From the NCBI GenBank assembly GCA_029204225.1, contig CM055112.1:21766578-21830577 (forward strand): a stretch of DNA of 64,000 nt, read 5' to 3'. Positions within the stretch are counted from its first letter, which is position 1. Each line of letters starts with the position of its first letter. Positions 33,493 through 44,328 of the stretch are shown here, piece by piece. Made by a program: the position numbers and the translations under genes. Below the pieces are notes generated by a model. It was not told the DNA's origin, ran no database searches, and worked only from the letters and a program-made list of their open reading frames with translations. The stretch comes from Diphasiastrum complanatum. Its lineage: Eukaryota; Streptophyta; Lycopodiopsida; Lycopodiales; Lycopodiaceae.

Positions 33493-33910
33493 AGTTACGA
33501 ATAGAGCCACAGCTGATCTACAATTAAGCTATGAAAGCATCACATAAGCAAGACTTAACCCTAGAAAGCAGGAAAGAGAGAGATTAAGGAGGCTAAAGAG
33601 AGAGATCAATATCATCAGCTGAATGACAAATGACACAGTTTCCCTACTTATAGCCAAGAGGAAGCCCTAAAAGGAAGCTTCCAGTGGCTAGGGCCCAACT
33701 GGGAGGGATAATAGTGCGCCCTCCAAGAAGGCCCCCACTCTCCAGTAATATGTCCAAATGGCCTAATAATGAATAATAAGGCCAAAGGCCAAGCATATAG
33801 TCTGAATGTCACTAATGAATAAAAAAGGGCCCAAGGCCTGCTTATGCATAAAGTAAAGTAACTATAAATGTAAATGGACGCGGCGAATGTAATGATCCGA
33901 GTCCATAACT
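33493..33910 (-). repeat. Element C 5' LTR
   Basis: 418 bp, beginning AGTTACGAATAGAGCC and ending CCGAGTCCATAACT on the plus strand. The adjacent primer-binding site (33479-33492, minus strand TGGTATGAAAGCAC) has two mismatches to the canonical TGGTATCAGAGC. Confidence 0.93.
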
Positions 33911-34230
33911 CCATCGCCCTATTTCATCACGTTTCCACAGATTTCCAGCCATATTTTCAGCATTGATTGGAGGTTGTCCAGTGCCCACTTTCATTCTCCT
34001 TGTGGTGACATTTTCCAGCCAGCTCTTCGCACACGCTGGGAGCTCTATCGAGAGGTATCTTTGCTGGTTTTTCCTTGCTTTCCACACCTTTTCTTGACAA
34101 TTGTCATTTCCTTTCTTGCTCTTAGTGTCGTTTGTGTACCTAAAGCGTATTTGGGGTGACGACAAAAGTCCGCTCCCTCCGATATTAAGCTTTTCTTACA
34201 CTCTCTTCACTTCCTGCATTCCTTGACCAT

Positions 34231-35961
34231 GGATACTTCCCTACATCTTCTGAGCCTCGCATACCGTCTTCCACTTACCTTGACGAAGTACGGCATGAAT
34301 TCCGAGATCATCTTAGGGAAGCCATGAGTGATGAACGCACTGATTTACGCCAGGAGTTACGAGAGACGTTCACTGCTCTTTCTGCCCAGATTGCTACACT
34401 ATCATTATAGTCCAGTGTTTCTCCACTATCTCCACCTGTTCCCCCACAGCGTACATTTCCACCACCCGAGACTCCTTCATCTTCTGGTCCTTTGCCACGA
34501 GACTTTAAGGATAAGGTTCAGCTTACTGTGTATTCTGGGTCATCCGATGGAAATGAACTCGAGAATTGGTATTCTAAGCTTGAGACCTACTTCCTTATGT
34601 TTCCTAAGACTGACATTCAGCGGATACATTTGGCTGCTTTACATTTGGAGGGCCGTGCTGCTACTTGGTGGCGCATGTTTCGCCAGACGGCTTCACACCC
34701 TGGCCTTGCTAGTTGGACAGAGTTTATAACAACACTCCGCCTAGCGATGATTGATCCTCAGTGGCTTATTCGACAGCGCCACATCTTTTGCAGTTTATCT
34801 CACACTGGTGACTTGGCTGCTTATACGACACGGTTTACAAAGCTTTCCTATCTATTCCCAGATATTTCTACATTGGAGCTCATCTCTCGCTACGTTGCTG
34901 GTCTATGAGGCGCACTCAGGTATGATGTTTCTTCTTTTTTTCCACTCACTCTTTCTCACGCCATCTCCCTTGCTACCGCACTGCAGCACAAGTACTCTCC
35001 CATCTCTTCCTCTGTTTCTCGTCCTTCGTGTCCTTTCACACGTCCTATGTTTTCCTCTCCATCCTCTGCTAGTCCCACATCTGTCAGTTCACCTTCGTCC
35101 ACTCTTCCTTCTGCACCACGTCCTCCTTTTTCTCCTCGTCCAGTTTTTGTTCATCGCTACTCACAGCCTGAGATGTCTGAGATCCGTGAAAAGCGCTTAT
35201 GTTTCAACTGTAAGAGTCCTGATCATATCGGCCGTGATTGCCGACAGCCTGCCACTACTACTACCGTCTATTTCCATGATGCTGACACACCTGATGATAG
35301 TCATGATTCTGCCATATGCCTTCATATTCTTGACGATGACCCACCTGTTGATCAGTTTGCCACACCCACTGAGCCTGTTCTTGATCCCCCTGATCTAGCT
35401 GTATGCCATGCTCAGCTTGCTTATGCTACTTGGGCCGGTAAGTCGGGTCCACGCCATATCCGTCTTCGCATACGTATCACTGGTCGTGAGCTTATTGCCC
35501 TTGTTGACACGGGTAGCACTCACTTGTTTCTCAGCAGTCATATTACTACACGCATTCGTGCTATGCCAGTCACTACGCCTCATCCCCTGCATGTTGAGGT
35601 TGCCAGCGCACACTCTTTTCCTAGCACGCAGATGTATCAGCAGCTTTCATGTCGGATTGGAGACTTCCTTGGTCAGGCAGATTTTCATATTATTCCACTT
35701 ACACGGTACGATCTTATCCTCGGTGCTGATTGGTTTGCATCCCTTGCTGCGGTTACAGTAGACCTCCAGCAGCAGACATTGACATTCTCTCATGATAGTA
35801 CTCAGCATATATTTTCCGATATTGATTCTCGGCAGGACTCAACTTATTTCCGGGAAGCAGTTCATACGGAGCCTCCCGAAGGCCCATTGTGCGGCTATTC
35901 TTTCTGTTCAGCCAGTTCAGCCTATTGCGGATGCACCACCTTTGCCACAGGTATTTTCTGA
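34231..35961 (+). pseudogene. Element B Gag and protease
   Basis: One frame runs from FPTSSEPRIPSSTYLDEVRH through the Gag core ([20 protein letters not shown], then [13 protein letters not shown]), the zinc knuckle KRLCFNCKSPDHIGRDCRQP and the protease [18 protein letters not shown] (Asp-Thr-Gly). It carries a TAG near 34407 and a TGA at 34906-34908 (AGL*GALRYD). It runs out of frame near 35840, where reverse transcriptase continues in the next frame. The apparent ATG at 34229 is out of frame, so the true start is lost. Confidence 0.85.
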
Positions 35962-36628
35962 ACTGTTGCGTGAATTTGAGCATGTTTTTAGAGAGCCGAC
36001 TCAATTACCACCTTTACGAGATGTCAACCACCATATAGACCTTGTTTCCTCTGCATCACCTCCTTCTCGTCCTCCTTTTCGTATGTCTATTGTTGAGCGC
36101 GAGGAAGTCCAGCGTCAGGTGTCTGATTTATTACGTCAAGGCCTTATTGTTCCTAGCCACGGTGCTTTTGGTGCTCCTGTTTTACTTGTTGATAAGAAGA
36201 ATGGTACTAAACGTCTATGTATTGATTATCGTGCTTTAAATAAACTTACTATCCGTAATCAGTACCCTATCCCTCATATGGATGACCTGTTTGACCAGTT
36301 AGGCCAAGCCAAGATCTTTTCTAAACTTGACCTCCGTTCCGGTTATCACCAGATTCGTATGCATCCTCCTGATGAGCACAAGACAGCTTTCCGTACCCAC
36401 TTTGGTCTGTATGAGTTTCGTGTCCTTCCTTTTGGTGTTACCAATGGCCCGCCCACTTTTCAGAATGTCATGAATAACATTTTTCGTCCTCTGCTTGGAA
36501 AGTGTGTCATTGTTTATTTTGACGATATCCTCATTTATAGCACCACTCTCTCTCTTCATGTTCAGCACGTTCATTCTATTTTTGTTTTGTTAGTTACTCA
36601 TCATCTGTATGCTAAACGTTCTAAATGA
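35837..36628 (+). pseudogene. Element B reverse transcriptase
   Basis: Open from [19 protein letters not shown] through [20 protein letters not shown] and [16 protein letters not shown]. The catalytic YFDDILIY box is intact (codons at about 36514-36531). The frame ends at TGA after KRSK (36626-36628), where the thumb and connection continue one frame over. RT copies element RNA into cDNA. Element B keeps CAG (Gln) at the position where elements C and D have a stop. Confidence 0.9.
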
Positions 36629-37600
36629 TTTTTGTAGTTGTACAAATCAAGTTTTTGGGCTTCTTTGTTACTAATGGTACTGTTCGTCTCGACCCTCGTA
36701 AGGTCCGTTCTATCATGATGTTCGTATGTTTCTTGGTCTTGCTATCCATCTTCGTAAACCAGTTGCTCATTTTGCCACTCTTGCATCTCCTTTGCATGCT
36801 CTGTTGAAAAAGGAAACTTCGTTTGCTTGGACTCCCGCATGTCAGTCAGCTTTTGATACTTTGAAGGTTAAGCTTACCACTGCCCCTGTTTTATGTCTTC
36901 CAGATTTTCCCAGCGTTTTGCTGTTGAGACTGATGCTAGTTCCACAGGATTAGGTGCTTTATTACGTCAGCGTCAGTGTGTTATTGCATATGAATCCCGT
37001 CGTCTTCGTTCGTATGAGCAGCGCTATTCCACTCATGAAAAAGAGTTGCTTGCTATCATTTTGGCTTTAAAGAAGTGGCGTTATTATCTGTATCGTGTTC
37101 CGTTTGATGTTTTTATTGATCACCACTCACTTCGTTATTTGTATACACAAAAGGATCTTAGTGATCGTCAGTACCGTTGGCTTCAGTTTTTACAGTCCTT
37201 TCATTTTGATATTCATTATAAGCCTGGTAAAAGTAACGCTGCTGCTGATGCTTTGTCTCGTTTACCTGCTCTTACTTACAGTCTTGTTACGTCTCCCCAC
37301 TCTTGGTATGATGATCTTCCTCAGGCTTATGCCACATGTCCAGACTTTCGTGATGTTATGTCGTCTGCCTCTCGTCCTTCCTCTCACCCTCACCAGGTTT
37401 ATTCCATTGTTAATCATCGTTTGTTTCACTATGGTTCGTTATGTATTCCCAACACTCTCGACATACGTCCACAGCTCCTTCTTGATGCCCATTCCTCTCC
37501 TGTTGGTGGCCATTTTGGTTTTCAGAAGTCCTTGTTCCGTTTGAAAGAACATTTTTATTGGCCTTCCATACTTGTGATTTTTGCCTTCGTAACAAGTATT
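36625..37600 (+). pseudogene. Element B RT connection and RNase H
   Basis: KFLGFFVTNGTVRLDPRKVR is followed by a small deletion and frame change into VCFLVLL (shadow) and FLGLAIHLRKPVAHFATLAS. After another frame change RNase H reads FAVETDASSTGLGALLRQRQ, then THEKELLAIILALKKWRYYL and FIDHHSLRYLYTQKDLSDRQ. RNase H removes RNA from the hybrid. A further deletion at about 37570 removes part of the integrase zinc finger (HFYWPSI then CDFCLRNKYS in another frame). Confidence 0.85.
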
Positions 37601-38780
37601 CCCGTGAAAAACCTGGCGGTCTCCTTCAAAGTTGGCCTATTCCTTCCCACCAATGGACTGATATATCTATGGACTTCATTTTAGGTCTTCCCTGTAATTA
37701 ACGTGGTCATGATTCTTGTTTGGTGGTAGTTGATAGGTTTTCTAAACAAGCTCATTTCATACCACTCAGACGTACTATTACAGCAGAGCAGTGTGGTCGT
37801 ATATTTATTTCTGAGATTTTCCGCTTACATGGTCTCCCACGATCTATACTTACTGATCGGGATACCAAGTTTACATCAGGTTTTTGGACAGAGCTTATGC
37901 GTATCTTGGATGTTAGGATACTTATGGGCACTGCTTATCATTCTTCTAAGGATGGTCAATCTGAGATTATTAACCGGGTATTGGAGGATTATTTACGACA
38001 TTATGTTTCTCCTTCTGGTCGCGATTGGGATCAGCATTTATGTTTGGCTGAGTATAGTTATATCAGTTCTGTTAGTTCCAGCACAGGTGTTTCTCCTTTC
38101 CTGCTTGCTCATGGATACTCACCAGTTCTACCCGGTATACCTGCTCCTCCAGATGATGCACCTGTTACTATTTCATCTTATCTTTCGAGTGCTCGAGAGA
38201 TTATTACTAGAGCTGCTACTCATTTACAGCATATTCAACAGTGGTACAGGACCATTGTTGATCGTCATTGGCGCCATGTTGAGTTTGCAGAGGGAGATAC
38301 TGTTTTTCTCCGGTTACGCTTTGCTCGCCATCGTTTTGTACAGGGTCTTGCTTCTACTGAGAAGCTTGCGCCGCACTATTATGGGCCTTTTCAGATTCTT
38401 GAGCGCCTCAGTCCAGTTACATATCGTCTTGAGTTACCTGCTGCTACTCGGGCTTGTGATATCTTTCATGTCAGTTTATTACGTGCTGCTATTGAGGATG
38501 ATGCTTCTTGAGATTCCTCATTTCCTACAGATCCAAAGCTTTTTCCATTCCTGCCAGCTGCTATTTCACAGGTGCGCTTATTGCATAGTCGTCGCCATCG
38601 GCAGGTTCAGTTTTTGGTCCAGTGGGATGGTCGTCCTATTGAGGAGGCTACTTGGGAGCCCATTGATGTTGTTTTATCATACCCCTATCCTGGATGATCA
38701 GGCTCGCTCACTTGCAGCTACCATTGCTTCTCGGGATGCTCCGGCTTCTCTTGATGTTCCTTTCTCAGATGGGATTTCTT
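37601..38780 (+). pseudogene. Element B integrase and chromodomain
   Basis: Integrase core: WPIPSHQWTDISMDFILGLP, a TAA, then LVVVDRFSKQAHFIPL, LTDRDTKFTSGFWTELMRIL and DGQSEIINRVLEDYLRHYVS (Asp, Asp, Glu catalytic set). A TGA follows EDDAS at 38509-38511. Then FLVQWDGRPIEEATWEPIDV is a chromodomain-like end, which in chromoviruses guides integration to marked chromatin, before the frame is lost near 38670. Confidence 0.9.
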
Positions 38781-38858
38781 GATGCAGTATTTTTCTCTGG
38801 CACTGGTTCTTATCTTATTTTGCCTACATTGGGGGCAATGTTCTTTATAGCCAGGGAG

Positions 38859-39323
38859 AGTTACGGACTACAGGATACAGGCCTACTGGGCTACTCTGCA
38901 TATATTCCGCAGGCCTCTTTACATTTACTGTTGGTTATGTATATTTCTAGTTACGCATTTTATATTAGTCATGTACAGGCCCCAGAGCCTTTTTATATGC
39001 TTATGACCCGCACTGGGTCCTTTTTTATGACATTGACTGGCCTTGGGCCCTTATTATATGGTTATATGTGGAGTGGGGGCCCGTAGGAGGGCGCACTATT
39101 TTCCCTCCACATTTTGCCTCCCTTTACTTTTGAATTCCTATTTTAGGGTTCACTGGTAGGGTATTTATAGGGGCATTTGTACACTCATTTTTCAAATTCT
39201 TGATTGGTATTGCTTGGGCTCTTCGTGGGAGAACCTATTGTCTTGTCTATTGCTTGTAGGGCTTTAGTCTATTGCTGTCTTTTATGCTTCATTGATTCAA
39301 CACCTGAGATTTTGATCATAACT
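38859..39323 (+). repeat. Element B 3' LTR
   Basis: 465 bp, nearly identical to 27215-27668 apart from an 11-bp length difference after GGGCGCAC and scattered substitutions. It is preceded by the polypurine tract CCAGGGAG (38851-38858). Confidence 0.95.
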
Positions 39324-39489
39324 GGTGAAATCTAAGGAGCATCTTATTTTCAGGTGCCCTATCTACTACGAGATTGGAGGGAGATATTTCTGTCGGTTTT
39401 GTGACATGTCCACTACCCTACGATCACTCGTAGAATATGAGGATCGTCAATGTGTTGCACTTATGGTACGGGAGATGCTCTTATTGTGA
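39324..39489 (+). pseudogene. LINE ORF2 C-terminal zinc-binding region, right part
   Basis: Continues 27134-27214 across element B: VKSKEHLIFRCPIYYEIGGR, then YFCRFCDMSTTLRSLVEYED, ending in TGA at 39487-39489. The joined frame is about 80 codons and open throughout, which supports the element B boundaries. Identification as a LINE tail is by motif pattern only. Confidence 0.5.
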
Positions 39490-40851
39490 TGGGATATGTG
39501 TCAGATAGCTCAGCAGAGTCACTCTAGTTCTCCGCTCCAGATAACTTCTTCTACGAGAAGACCAAACAGGATTCAGAATTTGATGATGCTGATGACGACA
39601 CACATATTCACAGAGTTGGAGACTATGCACCATCAGTACCATGCTACAGCTAAAGTTATTTGACTTATCGTGAAGAGACAACACTTCTCATCCTCCTAGA
39701 CGATGTCAGGAGCTACCAGATCTACCTCATGTTCTCACTCGGTTCTTAAATGAATGCAACGGCTTGATTGATGCTTCTTAAAATGCCAAATTTCAAAATC
39801 AGCTTTCTAAAGGAGTTATGCCCACCAGTCTTTAGACTTGTTTGATTTAAAATGACACATGGCATAATATTGCTTATTGGTCTACTAGTGAGCAACAGCT
39901 TCCAGTTGGTTAAAAAACTTTTTTCCTCCCATTCTTTGGCTTACATTTATCGGTTTCAGGGCCATTTGTCTGTACATGCAGGATTGCAAGCAACCCATCC
40001 TTGCAACAGAACGGCTGCCATTTTATGGATTCACTATTCAAACCATTTTTTATGCATTACCATCCGTTCTTGAAAGTTCACTCTTTTCAGTTTTAAAGAA
40101 ATTAGAACTATGGATCAACCATACATCGAGAGGTTGAGGAGTCACTCTAGCAGCATGAAGCTACTAACATCCAAATCAAGCATACACTAGCCCAATGGGT
40201 ATACTTATACTCTCCAAGGCCCATGCACCACTAGTGGTGCACTGTGACACCTCATTGGACACCTCTGCAGCCTAACTGGGCCACGTCATCCAATTCCCCT
40301 ATGACTCACTGATAGACCCATAAAAATCCACCATCATGAGTTTAGGCCTCCAACCATTAATTATGACCTCATATCCATGAGGGCCCCAAAACCCCTCACA
40401 ATCATAATTAACTTACGGGTTGAGATAGGCCTACTGACATAATCAACCCGAGATCAGTCGTGCATGACACGCACAGTGACGATGCAACATAACCACCCAT
40501 CCGTAGGATCACTGCCGACCCAACCCCATGCACTGGAGTTATCGACACAATCATGTCCGATCAAGCCTCCGGTGATAACTGGTGTCCCATACCACCAGCC
40601 ATCACCCTCGGCTCTCCCTAGAATATATCTCCTGGCCTGGAGATACATCCTAGCTACTGCACGTGCCTTCCATCCACCAACTCCTGGGTAGACTAAGTGA
40701 ATGGCAACTAGGAAGCCCCAATGCTATATAGGCATAGTACAAGTGAGTCCCATCAAGCACAGTCCCGACAGTGACACATGACCACCGAGGATGGTGACTC
40801 GTGGCACCCAAACATGTCAATAATTAAGGGCATATTGTTATGGTACATAAC

Positions 40852-40904
<53 letters not shown>

Positions 40905-41290
40905 TTGCGTAGAAGGGGCATTGCTCTCCGTGTAGGTAGCAAGCCTTGTGAGCAATGGGTCTCTCCCTATATCTAAATGACACTGCTCGCATGTGAGAGC
41001 AATTTGAACCTAACAAATCATGATTTGCCATGTGGCTAGAATGTTCAGGAAATTACACATGGCAGAAACTTTCAAGAAATCCCATAAGCAAAACAACTAA
41101 TGTTTCATCGTCAATATCTATATGTGAGGTTTCCCAAGATTTTGAAGAGTGCAAGTGGGTGGGAAACCAATTCTGAAGCTAAACCATAAATCTAGTAGGA
41201 GTTAATGCACCTGAATTGGATCATCTTGTACCCGAAACATTCGGCAACCTATACAAATGTATTGCCCTTAATTAGAGCTTTAATCTAATC
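39490..41290. other. No gene recognised
   Basis: About 1.8 kb with only short frames. A TA run followed by a GA run lies at 40853-40904. The stretch 40200-40750 is less AT-rich than its surroundings and contains short inverted words (CACCACTAGTGGTG near 40230), but I cannot assign it. Confidence 0.5.
40853..40904. repeat. (TA)n(GA)n compound microsatellite
   Basis: TA run to 40880 followed directly by a GA run to 40904. Confidence 0.95.
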
Positions 41291-41440
41291 CCCATATTGC
41301 CCACAAAAAAATCAAAAAAAATTAGAAAAATAAAAAAAAGAACGTTTCTGAGAAATGCTGGTAAAATCCAAAAACGCGTTTCTAGACACAATGCAACTAT
41401 GAGGGTTCGGGCCGGGGGCGGGCTTTTCGCGTTCGCATCC

Positions 41441-41503
41441 GGCCCCCGGACCCGGACGCGTGGTCGGACGCGTCCTTTTTTTTTTTTTTCTGGACGCGTC
41501 CAG
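41441..41503. repeat. GC-rich palindromes around a T tract
   Basis: GGACGCGTCC at 41466-41475 and CTGGACGCGTCCAG at 41490-41503 flank a 14-base T run. GGGCCGGGGGCGGG and CCGGCCCCCGG lie just upstream as an inverted pair. Such structures are seen near the ends of some hAT elements, and the hAT 2 start codon follows 460 bp downstream. Confidence 0.6.
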
Positions 41504-41589
41504 CTTCTTGGATGCATTTTTTAATAATTAAAAAAAAACAAAACAAACAAAAGGGCTGCGCGCGGGCAGTGGAACAGTCCGCAGGCATT

Positions 41590-41785
41590 AAGAGAGAGCG
41601 AGAGAGGAGAGAGTTATGGTGAGTGAGAGAGAGAGAGAGACATGGTGAGTGGGGGTTTGAGAGAGAGAGTGTGCATGTGGGTGGGTGAGGGTGTGATGAT
41701 TTGTGTGAGTGTGTGTGATGATGTGTGTGTTTGAGTTGATTTGTGTGTGTGTGTGAGTTGATTTGTGTGTGCATGTGTGGTGATT

Positions 41786-41823
<38 letters not shown>

Positions 41824-41961
41824 GATTTGTGTGTGTGTGTATGAGACATGGTGTGTGTGTGAGTTTAGGGTTTAGGGTCTGCGTGCTTGGGTTTAGGGTT
41901 TAGGAGGAGAGAGAGAGAGAGAGAGATATTAGATTTGTGTGCTTGTGTGTGTGTGTGTGAG
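41590..41961 (+). promoter_or_regulatory. GA/GT-rich leader with telomere-like motifs upstream of hAT 2
   Basis: Blocks of GA and GT repeats end at the ATG at 41962. GTTTAGGGTTTAGGG occurs at 41863-41877 and again at about 41890-41904. In plants, short TTTAGGG repeats (telo-boxes) occur in 5' leaders and promoters of many genes, so these may be remnants of the hAT promoter. No TATA box was recognised. Confidence 0.45.
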
Positions 41962-42047
41962 ATGGCCGCTCGTCCCATTTGGGATGAGGTGGAGTTGTTG
42001 CCCGACAAAAAGTGACATTGCCCTTTTTGTCGAAAGCAGTTCACAGA
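41962..42047 (+). pseudogene. hAT pseudogene 2, segment 1: N-terminus with zinc finger start
   Basis: ATG at 41962 starts MAARPIWDEVELLPDKK, then TGA, then HCPFCRKQFTE, a CxxC pair placed as in BED-type zinc fingers that bind transposon ends. It is cut by element D at the ACAGA target. The frame continues at 47933 as NASRV, another TGA, then AHLG, supplying a His. Two in-frame TGA codons show decay. Confidence 0.55.
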
Positions 42048-42496
42048 AGTTATGGACTCGGCTCATTACATTTGCCGCGTCCATTTACATTTACAGTTAC
42101 TCTACTTTATGCATAAGCAGGCCTTGGGCCCTTTTTTATTCATTGGTGACATTCAGACTATATGGTTGGCCTTTGGCCTTATTATTCATTATTAGGCCAT
42201 TTGGACATATTACTAGAGAGTGGGGGCCTTCTTGGAGGGCGCACTATTATCCCTCCCAGTTGGGCCCTAGCCACTGGAAGCTTCCTTTTAGGGCTTCCTC
42301 TTGGCTATAAGTAGGAAAATTGTGTCATTTGTCATTCAGCTGATGATATTGATCTCTCTCTTTAGCCTCCTTAATCTCTCTCTTTCCTGCTTTCTAGGGT
42401 TAAGTCTTGCTTATGTGCTGCTTTCATAGCTTAAGTCTTGCTTATGTGATGCTTTCATAGCTTAGCTCTAGATCAGCTGTGGCTCTATTCGTAACT
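42048..42496 (+). repeat. Element D 5' LTR
   Basis: 449 bp, AGTTATGGACTCGGCTC to CTCTATTCGTAACT. It contains GGAGGGCGCACTATTATCCC and a 31-bp tandem duplication (42401-42431 and 42432-42462, one mismatch) that element C's LTR has only once. Confidence 0.96.
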
Positions 42497-42510
42497 TGGT
42501 ATCAGAGCAC
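42497..42510 (+). promoter_or_regulatory. Element D primer-binding site
   Basis: TGGTATCAGAGCAC starts at the base after the 5' LTR. Exact match to the initiator-Met tRNA primer site. Confidence 0.92.
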
Positions 42511-43166
42511 TTTTCTGAGCACAATCTGGAATGTTTTTCTTTGTTGCCTTGCCTTGCTCCTCCATCGCTGTTCCTACAGCTCCATTGCCGTTTTGATAGC
42601 CATGTTCCATCGCTGCTCCTTCCTGCCCACCGCTCCCCCTGTTTTGTCCCCTCTTTTCTTTGCTGCCCAGCGCTCCTCCTCTTCCTTTCCATCGTTGTCC
42701 CTGCCTTCCGACCTGTCACTTTTGTCTGATATTTTTCCAGTTTGCAGCCATCTTCCACAGTTAGTTCCCTAACTGTCCATCGCCCATCCTCATCCAAAAA
42801 CTACCCAATTCCGACATCATTTGCTATTCCAAACAGCTAAAATTCTTCAACCTGTAAATCACTGCCTTAGCACTCCCAACTTTGTCACTTTTGCCTATTT
42901 TTTTTCTCCATTTCCAGCCATCTTTTACAGCTTATCAAAAGGCTGTCGCACACTCATTCTCCACCACATTTTTAGGAATTCTGACTCCGTTTACTCTTTC
43001 AAATTCACATTTTTTCCCTGGCTGTCCAACGCATTTTTACAGCTTCTCCATTGTTCATTGCTGCCTTCTTTTTTCAGTTGTGATAATATTGGTTGTAATA
43101 GGCTAATTTGGGGTGACAACAAGAGTCTGCTCCCTCAAGTTTTCGTCTATTCCTTCCACTATCATT
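42511..43166 (+). other. Element D leader
   Basis: Non-coding leader, collinear with the element C leader. Several short frames are present on both strands without recognisable domains. Confidence 0.7.
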
Positions 43167-44328
43167 ATGGCACATTCACCTACCCCGAGTGAGACTACTC
43201 AGGAAACCTTATCCGATCAGTTTCGTCGCATGGATGAGACCCTTTTATAGTCTCATTCTTCACTTCGATTCAGTTATGACCGGCTTTGCTACTATGCAGT
43301 CACAGATTGATTCTTTACAGCCTCATGGTCCTGGTAAAGCTCCTGTTTTTCCTACATTTGGGACTCCCCCTCCATTTGGATTTCCATCTTCTGCTAGTCA
43401 GCCTGGTGGTGGACCGTTCATTCCATCTAACCCACCGCCTGGTTTCTTTCCTCGTCCCCCCCTTCCTGAGCCACACTTTGCTCGAGACTTTCGTGATAGG
43501 TTACAGCTTGCTACATATTCCGGTTCCTCCGACGGGAACTTCTTAGAGAATTGGTTTGCTAAGCTTGACACATATTTTCAGATTTACCCTAAGACTGATC
43601 CTCAGAAGATCCAATTGGCTGCTTTACATTTAGATGGACATGCCGCCACGTGGTGGCGAGTTTATAGAGTTGATCCTGATCGGGAAGGGCTCCATGTATG
43701 GCATACTATTCGCCGTGACCTCCACCATGCTATGATTGATCCTCAGTGGCTTGACCGCCAACGTGATACATTCCGTAGTCTCACTCAGACCAGTGATCTT
43801 GCTTCTTATACAGATCAGTTTATGGAGCTTTCTTATCTTTTCACAGATCTACAGCCCACTGAGCTTATTTCTCGTTACATTGTTGGGCTTCGTGGTGCTT
43901 TACGTTATGATGTGTCTTCCTTCCGTCCTACCACACTTGTTGAGGCGATGTCTCTTGCCAGTACTTTACAGCATAAGTACTCTGACACCCTTCCTTCCCG
44001 CTTCTCCCGACCCCGTCCTTCTGCTTCATCTTTTCCTGCTACGTCCACCCCTACCCCGGCCCCTTCTGTTCCAGCTCTCTCCATTGCCCCTTCGCCTCCT
44101 CGTCCTCCGACTCCTCGACCTGCTTTTGTCCGACGTTACACGTCTGCAGAGTTCGCTGATCTTCAGCAGAAGCGTCTTTGCTTTCGTTGTAAGAGTCCTG
44201 ACCATCTTGCCCGTGATTGCCGCCAGCCTCTCCCTACTACTACTGTTGTTTTTTACCATGAGGGCACTACTCCAGATGATTCCGATATCTACATTCATAT
44301 TTCTGATGAGCCTTATCCTTCGTGCTGA
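43167..44328 (+). pseudogene. Element D Gag
   Basis: Starts [20 protein letters not shown] at 43167. One extra base near 43245 gives TAG and shifts the frame, after which [20 protein letters not shown] continues. The Gag core ([20 protein letters not shown] and [20 protein letters not shown]) and zinc knuckle [20 protein letters not shown] are intact. It ends at SDEPYPSC*, created by a deletion that removes about 400 bases including the protease Asp-Thr-Gly. Confidence 0.9.

Larger units (their letters stand above)
28115..33910 (-). mobile_element. Ty3/gypsy element C, nested in element B
   Basis: Inserted in the leader of element B in opposite orientation. The 5' LTR (33493-33910) is complete and the 3' LTR is truncated (28115-28413). 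Flanks are TCATC (28110-28114) and CCATC (33911-33915), a target duplication with one mismatch. Gag, protease, RT, RNase H and most of integrase are present and only lightly broken. A deletion joins the integrase C-terminus to mid-LTR, removing chromodomain, polypurine tract and LTR start. It shares three pol lesions with element D. Confidence 0.93.
27215..39323 (+). mobile_element. Ty3/gypsy element B (carries nested element C)
   Basis: LTRs at 27215-27668 and 38859-39323 are flanked by a perfect GGTGA target duplication (27210-27214 and 39324-39328). LTR termini are AGTTA...TAACT. A primer-binding site (27669-27680) directly follows the 5' LTR, and CCAGGGAG precedes the 3' LTR. The gag-pol region spans 34231-38780 with two nonsense codons, several frameshifts and small deletions. 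Element C is inserted in the leader at 28115-33910. Without C the element is about 6.3 kb, normal for a plant gypsy element. Confidence 0.94.

Noticed and set aside
41397-41849. 150-codon His/Thr/Ser-rich minus-strand frame
   Set aside because: Product of GT/GA simple repeats.
41863-41904. Interstitial telomere
   Set aside because: Only two short pairs of TTTAGGG; better described as telo-box-like motifs.
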